Positions 57,839-64,000 of a DNA stretch of 64,000 bases are shown here, in pieces. The stretch covers positions 2,457,702 through 2,521,701 of the forward strand of contig JAJEKV010000054.1 in assembly GCA_021234155.1 (NCBI GenBank). The letters are read 5' to 3'. The notes under the pieces were generated by a model, which made no database searches, had not been told where the DNA came from, and saw only the letters and a program-made list of their open reading frames with translations. The DNA is from Isoetes taiwanensis (Eukaryota; Streptophyta; Lycopodiopsida; Isoetales; Isoetaceae). Position 1 is the stretch's first letter. Every line of letters starts with the position of its first letter. The position numbers and the translations under genes were made by a program.

Positions 57839-57886
57839 GACCGTTGTCGACAAAGCGTGTATCACCACCGGATCCGCCAAAATTAG

Positions 57887-58584
57887 TTGTGTGCTCAAGG
57901 CTCAAGCACCAGCCAATATCAAGGAGACGCGCTCTTTCTGGGTAAGGTAAATTATTACTCCACCTTCATTCACGGACTTGCGGCGTTGCAGATCCCATTC
58001 ATAAACTCACGGGTGATGAATCCCTGGGCTTGGAATTCCCAAAGGATCTTTGCTTTCCAACAGTTGAAGCTTTTGCTTACTCAGGCCCCGGTTTGCTTGT
58101 TCCTCCTCAATGGGACAAGCCCTTTCATGTCCATGTAGATGTCTCGGCGTTCGCTATTGGAGCTGTTCTTTCTCAAGAATATGATCGACTAATCGACAAA
58201 CCAAACCCGATATGCCGCCAGAAAACTCAATCTGGCTGGCGCAACTACTGCCACCGGCGTGAAGCCTTGGGTTTAATTTTCAGTGTCCAACGCTTCCGTC
58301 ACTATCTTTTAGGCAGTCAGATCAAATTCTTTGTTGACCACCAAGCACTCCTTTATTTGATCAACAAATCCACGCCCACGGGCCGCATTGCTCGTTGGGT
58401 CCTCCTTCTGCAAGAATTCACACCTTTTGAAATTGTTCACAAGGCAGGCAAATCTCATGTTGTCCCGGATTATCTTTCCCGCATCCACACAGATGATCCC
58501 TCCACGGGAGTCTCAGATGCCTTTCCTGACGCTCAACTCTTTCAGGTCACGGCAACGCCACATTGGTTCCACAACTTTCAGTGA
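57887..58584 (+). pseudogene. Element C RNase H
   Basis: FLGKVNYYSTFIHGLAALQI, then PFHVHVDVSAFAIGAVLSQE, REALGLIFSVQRFRHYLLGS, FFVDHQALLYLINKSTPTGR and HKAGKSHVVPDYLSR, the standard Ty3 connection and RNase H blocks. The 58030-58584 frame is open; one frameshift near 58060. Confidence 0.87.
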
Positions 58585-58639
58585 TATCTCCTCACGCGAG
58601 CTCTTCCACCGAGGGGCGCCACGCGCTCTCTCCAAAGCG

Positions 58640-59810
58640 TCAATCCCGTCGACACCAATTTCTCCGCGAGGTCCGTGACTACACCATGGTTGCAGGCCAT
58701 CTTTACAAAAGGGGCATGGATACCGTCCTTCGACGCTGTGTTCTCCCTCATGAGGTCCCAGCTATTGTCCGAGAAGCCCATGAAGGGCTCGGTGGTGGTC
58801 ATTTTCATAGTGACACCACGGCACGCAAAATCCTTCTTGCAGGTTATTTTTGGCCCACGCTCTTCAAAGACGCCTCCACGCAGCGCGCGTTATGATGCTT
58901 GTCGGGTGTGGGAAGGCCCACGCCCATGACGCTCTTCCATTGGCGCCGGTCGCCACGCCCACTTCCTTCAAAGCAAATGGGGATGGATTTTGTGGGACCC
59001 ATTGATCCTCCTGCGCGGCACACCCGTGCCCGCTACATTCTGGTTCTCACTGACTACGCTACCAAATGGGCGGAAGCTTGCGCACTTCCAGACAACACTG
59101 CGGCAAGCACAACCAAGGTCATCTATCAGCAAATCATCACGCGTTTTGGCTGCCCCACGGAGCTGGTCAGTGATAGAGGTGTCCATTTTATCAATCATAC
59201 CATAAAGGAGCTGACGGATTATCTACTGATCCATCATCACAAGAGCACACCTTACTATCCTCAAGGGAATGGTTTGGCTGAAAGCACCAACAAAACTCTG
59301 GTCACAATTCTCAAGAAAATTTGTGACGCTTTCGACCGTGATTGGCAAAACAAGCTTCCTACTGTTCTTTGGGCTTACAATACTTGTTTCAAAATAGCTA
59401 CTGGTCACACTCCTTTCAAATTGGTTTATGGTCAAGAAGCTCTCATGCCTTTTGAATATATTCTTCCAACTCTCCGTTTTCAACTAGCTATAGCCCATAA
59501 TCCGCCTGCTGCACTCAAAGAAAGGGTTTATCAATTGGAACAGTTGGATGAACTTAGGCGTGATGCTTACATTCGTGTTCTTCATGGACAACAGTTGCAA
59601 AAATCTTTACATGACAAACGTATTAAGACAAAAACATTCAAAGAAGGAGATTTGGTTCTTCTTTATGATTCTCGTTACAAAAATTTTCCGGGCAAGTTAA
59701 AGTTTCGATGGCTTGGCCCTTATCAAATTGTTCAAGTGGTGCAACCCAGCGTTTTCAAACTGGCTGAATTAGATGGAACTCCATTACCTACACTAGTTAA
59801 TGGCTTTTAG
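58640..59810 (+). pseudogene. Element C integrase
   Basis: Zinc-finger region VREAHEGLGGGHFHSDTTAR ... YDACRVWE (58760-58915, frame-shifted). The core frame 58899-59810 (303 codons) is open: MGMDFVGPIDPPARHTRARY, LTDYATKWAEA, VSDRGVHFINH and GNGLAESTNKTL supply the D, D, E triad. The C-terminal end KFRWLGPYQIVQVVQPSVF has no chromodomain after it. Stop at 59808-59810. Confidence 0.88.
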
Positions 59811-59999
59811 CCTCAAACCATTTCATACAGAAAGTGACAATCATACAGCGGATGTTGTTCCGGACAAAGAACACAAGCGGATAGTGACTAACCGGGCGGC
59901 ATATTTATATTATATAGGTGGAATTTTTACAAAATGTGGGCAGAGCCCATCTATTTCCGCTATGGGCAGAGCCCTATTTACAAAAACGGGCTGAGAGCC
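59811..59999. other. Short spacer after integrase
   Basis: Contains three GGGC(A/T)GAGAGCCC/GGGCAGAGCCC motifs (59938-60000) before the antisense ORF stop. Confidence 0.5.
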
Positions 60000-60293
60000 C
60001 TATCTACTAAGTCCTAAGGAGAAAACCCTCTCAGGGTTGGGCGGAGGTGGTGATACGCAGATGTGGTAGTAATTACGCTCCGGATCCCAGCACAGGTGAA
60101 TCACCACCTCCATCCCGTTAGTCAGGGGATCGGGATGCTCAACCATCCCGGCACACCACCCGTCCATCGCAATGCCACGATTGTGGCACCGCCAGAGGTC
60201 CAGGCAGTCTATTTTACAAGTCATCCACTCCGAACAGTTAGACGGCATAGTGCACTTGTCGTGCAATCTAGCAGCCGGACATACTGGCGCCAT
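60000..60293 (-). CDS. Antisense Cys-rich ORF in element C
   Basis: 97 codons, ATG at 60293 to TAG at 60000, opposite to gag-pol. Reads MAPVCPAARLHDKCTMPSNC, SEWMTCKIDCLDLWRCHNRG, IAMDGWCAGMVEHPDPLTNG, with eight or more Cys and several Trp, then VIHLCWDPERNYYHICVSPP and a Pro-rich end. A TATA box (CTATATAAAG, 60322-60331) sits about 30 bp upstream of the ATG on the same strand, so the message would start almost at the ATG. No named family recognised. The clean frame amid broken neighbours, plus the promoter, makes it more than a shadow ORF, though chance is not excluded. Confidence 0.48.
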   Translation of the reverse strand: MAPVCPAARLHDKCTMPSNCSEWMTCKIDCLDLWRCHNRGIAMDGWCAGMVEHPDPLTNGMEVVIHLCWDPERNYYHICVSPPPPNPERVFSLGLSR

Positions 60294-60321
60294 CGGATGT
60301 CTCCGTTTCGCTCCTGTTAGT

Positions 60322-60331
60322 CTTTATATAG
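60322..60331 (-). promoter_or_regulatory. TATA box for the antisense ORF
   Basis: Minus strand CTATATAAAG, a near-consensus plant TATA box, about 30 bp before the ATG at 60293. Confidence 0.5.
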
Positions 60332-60824
60332 CCAACCGAGGACCTCCCTGCCGGCGTGGCCCAATCGAAATTTAATAAGCGTGGTTGAAATGCAAAATTT
60401 GTTTCTAAATGGGGAATCTTTTCTCCCGCCGCATATCTAGCCATGGTACCTTCTGACACCTTCGTTTTAATGATATCCCACTTCGAGTTGTCAGCATTAA
60501 ATGTCGTTCCTTCTTTTCACGCCCGTCGAACATTAATAGGCGCCCTTTTGCCATCTGTCACATCAGATCATTCCCTTACGTCTCATCGCCACCGTTCATT
60601 GCTTCTCCCTTTCCAGATTGGGGACTTAGCCAAAATTTTACCTCTCAATGCCCTGCCATGCGTGCCACACGGCATCATCAGCGGTTCGCGAGGTTAAGCC
60701 CTCATCATGCCCTTTCACATACACTTGGCGCCCTAAAACCTTTTTTCGTCTATCTGCGCCTTTCGTCTTACGTTCTCTGCTCTCGCCTTCTCGGACAATT
60801 CCTTACGTTCGATGCTCTTAAGCC
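60332..60824. other. Region between divergent ORFs of element C
   Basis: About 490 bp between the antisense ORF promoter and the sense ORF ATG at 60825. Pyrimidine-rich on the plus strand. No clear plus-strand TATA box found; short ORFs only. Confidence 0.4.
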
Positions 60825-63718
60825 ATGGCTGCACCAAAAGTTTCTACACTTCAAGCTTCTGCTCCAAGGGATGCGACTCTTTTCGAGTCTGTGTCTTTCT
60901 CGACGCCCACCTTTCGCGAGGCCCTTGTTGGTCCGAGTCGGGAAGTCGCGGAACGCCATAAGCTTTACGAATTCTCGCACATGGAGCTCCCGGCCCCAAA
61001 TCCGGAGCAATTGAAACAGTTTATCGCTCACATCGTCAACAGCCCGGAAGGATTTGCTACGGTGGTCGATGGCACCACCATTTTGCTCACACAACCTTTG
61101 ATTTCTGAGGTATTCCGTATTCCCTTGCAAAAACCTTCTGTATCTTGGGCTACTTTACAGGACATGGACGTCACTCAGTTCGGTGCTCCTGCTTATCAAG
61201 CCAACCAGCATCGCCTCACAAATATTGCCAAGTCACATGATACTTTTGTGAAGTTTCTGTGGCGCAAATTGCTTGGGTATTCTATCAAGAACACCCATAT
61301 CAATAAGCCATTCTATAATATGGTCATCACTGCCATCCGCTCCAATCTCCATATTGATTGGCCCCAGATATTATTCTACCGCCTCCTTCATGAAGTCGAC
61401 CTCATTCGGGCTACCCCCTCCTCTGCACATGAAGCCTCAGTGGGTGGCCATCTTCAGGCACTCATCCGTCATTATCTTCCTGTTCTTGAGAGCCCTTCCA
61501 CTTCTCATACCTCCACTCAGCGGTCTCTGCATTCCCAGCGTCAACATCAACAAGCTGTACCTTCACGCCAGACTTCCCCTGGTCATGTTCAACACCAGAC
61601 CACGCATGTCACTGTATCCTCTTCCTCCACTGAAGCCACGCCTTCCAATTCCCGTCATGCCTCTCAACAATCTCAGACATGGCAGCAACAAGGCCCTGCA
61701 CCTCCACATCCTCGACAGCTCCTGTACCAATTCCAGCAGGATGCTCAAGCCGCTGCCATGCAGTTACAAGCATCACAGGAGGCTCTCATGAATGGTGTTC
61801 AAAGCGTCCACGGAGGCTTCGTCGCGGTTCAAAGAGACCTTCAGCCACAAAGACAAGTTCAAACTTTGGAGGCCCAACTTCAAGAAAAGAACACGGCTCT
61901 ATTACGGGCCGTGTAGATCTCAAAAGTGCTCGGATCAGACAAGCCTACTTGAAGATCAGAAGGCTCAGCTCAAACCACAAATCAGGGACTTGTTGGAGCA
62001 GAACAAGTCAAAAAGATACCCTCTGGGTGACAAGGAGAAAGACATTGCTAAGCTAGACACCTTGTATTCCGGAGCTTTCTCATAATTACCGCACTCAAGT
62101 TCATGACCTTACCGAGCGTGATGCTAGACTCACCTCCCTTGAAGCTCAGCTTTCCACGGCCCGACCAATCAGCTAACGTCCATCCGGGATCAGCTTTCGA
62201 GGCTCGAGAAAGCGAAGGTCATCGATGATGCTGAGATTGCCACGCTTCGACTCCAAACTCCAGGGCAATCCTCTTCACATGCCACGCTTCCTATTAAACG
62301 AGTCCGCGATCAGTCACGTCTTCTCTTAGAAAAGGAGAACTGGATCCGTGACCTGGAACATCAGCTCCAGCAAGCAGTTCAATCTGCTGAAGAAGCCCAA
62401 CACAAACAGGAGGGATATATTGACATTGCTACCAACATCCCGGTGGACTTCTCTACTCCTTCCAGCTATCTTGACTATGTGGTGGCCCGACGACACCTTT
62501 TCCTTTTGAAGTGGTACGCGGCCAATGGCAATGTTCATCAACAGCCACTCAAAAGTGTGGATTTCCTTCGGATCTGGCCGGATCTTTCTGTAGAAGATAA
62601 AGGTTTATTTTGTGCACTCTTAGTCTTTGATCAGCTCACTTCTGAAGATCCCAACTTGGTCATTTTCCGTGTTGTTCAGCCCATGGCTTAAGTTTTTCAT
62701 GACTTCTATCTGGCGGATCTCCATGATAAATTCCGAGATGAGGCCCATTGTGTTTTTCGTGGCAACTCCAATATTTGCTTGGTTGTTATCACCAACCAAC
62801 CAATATTTCAAGGATCTGCTTTCGGTCTCGGACTCTTGAGCGGGGAGTACATGCACGAACTTGCTTTCGGCACTTACCTCTGTGGCGGGCTGAAACATTG
62901 GAGCAGGTAAACAAAATTTGGCGCATCGGCGATCTTGAGTAAGCCCAAATTTATATCGATGCCGATGCAGGAGGTTACAATCAAGCTGCGTGGCCTTCGG
63001 AAAGCAAGACCATCCCCACGGGTTGGGTCAATCCTCCCGTCTATCAATTACTCTCTACTTGAGAATGGGACCATTGGTGTCGTGCTGCGGATCGGAATCT
63101 TGTTGAGCATTTAGGGACATGGCTCTCGCAACCCTTTGCGGGCATGCTTCCCTCTCCATATGCTTCCTTAGGAGTCCCTCCATACGGTTCCTCTCTCTGT
63201 TGGCGTCTTCCCTTTTGGGCCGAAGGTCATGGATGCCCATTTGGAGGTCGACTCGCCTCGAGATCTCACCCGGATCTCGGTGGGATCCACGATTTGTCGA
63301 GCCTTCAGTTGGGAGGATAATGCCACCTTGGACACTCTGCGAGGTGGATCTATATAAGCTAATGGCGTGGTTGTAGCGCCCTGGCGATGCTCTTCATGGC
63401 TTTGATACCTTCTTACGAGAATGCACGCCACCTCACGGACCCTTGATTGCCGTCAAGCTGGTTTTACGTCTTTGCTCTCCGGATGCATCACAGTCAGCTC
63501 TTTAAATGCGGCGGCGTCCTATCTTTTTGCAACCCGAATGCGGCGTCGGTGCCGCCGGTCTCGGTTGCCTTCTCATGGAGTGCCGGTTTTTTCCGCCGGA
63601 TGCACATCTTTGCCACGGAAGACATAGTGCGCTCTCACTTCCTCATTGATGCGGATCACGCCCTTGGGCTCAACACTCTGGCGCACTTCAACCATAATGG
63701 CGCCCGTCCTTCGTGAAG
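60825..63718 (+). pseudogene. Element C extra sense ORF with coiled coils (unassigned)
   Basis: The open part, 60825-61916 (363 codons), starts MAAPKVSTLQASAPRDATLF. A folded-looking N part follows (HKLYEFSHMELPAPNPEQLK, TTILLTQPLISEVFRIPLQK, NTHINKPFYNMVITAIRSNL), then a Ser/Gln/His-rich linker (about 215-295) and a Gln-rich helix (LQAQLQ-type). In shifted frames it continues with heptad text (LTSLEAQLSTARP, ENWIRDLEHQLQQAVQSAEE, 62140-62400), then PSSYLDYVVARRHLFLLKWY and VDFLRIWPDLSVEDKGLFCA (62460-62640) and weaker text to about 63718. About 960 codons in all, just before the 3' LTR. The position matches the extra ORF of Tat/Athila elements; no signal peptide or clear membrane span, so an envelope role is not supported. 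Confidence 0.55.
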
Positions 63719-63782
63719 ATCACTTTTCGGGGCTGGCTGGTTTCCGCCCTCGGAGCACTTCCTCCTTTTCTTGGTGGTGTGT

Positions 63783-63797
63783 GGTTTGGTGGGGGAG
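63783..63797 (+). promoter_or_regulatory. Polypurine tract of element C
   Basis: GGTTTGGTGGGGGAG directly before the LTR start TGTTAG. Confidence 0.7.
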
Positions 63798-64000
63798 TGT
63801 TAGTCTGTGCCTCTGAGTGCGGGACTATTCATCATCTGACGGACCAAGTCAAGTCCAAGGATCCCTGTCAGTGCGGGTCGGTCGTCAAAGGCTCAACAGA
63901 AGACCAAAGCGGACCCGCGAGACTAAGACCACGCTTGGTGTCAACAAAGGCGGCCTTCCGGACAAGTGGCGACCCGTCACCCGCCACGTCGGCGTCGGCG
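63798..64000 (+). repeat. Right LTR of element C, cut by window end
   Basis: Matches 53314-53530 with substitutions and small indels; the remainder lies outside the window. Confidence 0.88.

Larger units (their letters stand above)
53314..64000 (+). mobile_element. Element C: Ty3/gypsy retrotransposon with extra genes after integrase (right LTR cut by window end)
   Basis: Left LTR begins TGTTAGTCCTGTGCC at 53314. The right LTR begins TGTTAGTCTGTGCC at 63798 after a polypurine tract (GGTTTGGTGGGGGAG). Plus-strand order: gag with three CCHC knuckles, protease, reverse transcriptase, RNase H, integrase without a visible chromodomain, a small antisense ORF, a long sense ORF, then the LTR. Integrase text (STPYYPQGNGLAESTNKTL) and protease DGGS fit the non-chromovirus plant lineages (Tat/Athila-like), which often carry an extra ORF; exact clade uncertain. 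All long ORFs are broken. Confidence 0.87.

Overview
This is a nuclear plant (streptophyte) window. An intron-rich RHD3/SEY1-type GTPase gene, a nuclear tRNA-Asn(GUU), an ATL-type RING-H2 gene and a decayed U6 snRNA copy are all plant-like, and the mobile elements are plant chromoviruses plus LINEs. I cannot name the species. The mix (L1-like elements with a coiled-coil ORF1, a tyrosine-recombinase relic, chromoviruses, a second Ty3/gypsy lineage) fits a non-seed plant better than a typical angiosperm, but that is inference.

Layout. 1-9.6 kb is the genic end: tRNA-Asn (1541-1614, -), the RHD3 homologue (1948-7216, -; 23 exons placed from the sequence, 828 codons, no disablement), a U6-derived pseudogene (9002-9103, -) and the RING-H2 gene (9130-9606, -). 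9.6-13.9 kb holds small palindromes, short repeats and a LINE reverse transcriptase relic. 13.9-22.4 kb is a chromovirus (element A, -) with both LTRs, whose 5' half is replaced by a decayed LINE (LINE 1, +). 22.5-23.4 kb holds a broken tyrosine recombinase gene. 23.4-29 kb is repeat-rich with no firm gene.

From about 29 to 51 kb lies LINE 2 (+): a Cys-rich ORF and two repeated RNA hairpin units upstream, ORF1 (coiled coil plus RRM-like), then ORF2 (endonuclease and reverse transcriptase) interrupted twice. The first interruption is a 2.3 kb block carrying a J-domain-like exon. The second is a 13.06 kb chromovirus (element B, -, 35698-48759) with a perfect 5 bp target duplication TCAGC; removing it restores the ORF2 frame exactly. 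Element B has about 4.5 kb between its primer binding site and gag, with three sense-strand ORFs that I cannot assign.

53.3-64 kb is a third Ty3/gypsy element (element C, +), without a visible chromodomain, with three CCHC knuckles in gag. Downstream of integrase it carries a small antisense Cys-rich ORF behind a TATA box and a long coiled-coil-rich sense ORF. Its right LTR runs off the window.

The best candidates for something undescribed are the paired structured RNA units with covarying stems (30562-30756), the divergent extra genes of element C, the three extra ORFs of element B, and the tyrosine-recombinase relic. Nearly all mobile-element ORFs are broken by small indels and C-to-T-type stops; only RHD3, RING-H2, the tRNA and the LINE 2 reverse transcriptase read cleanly.
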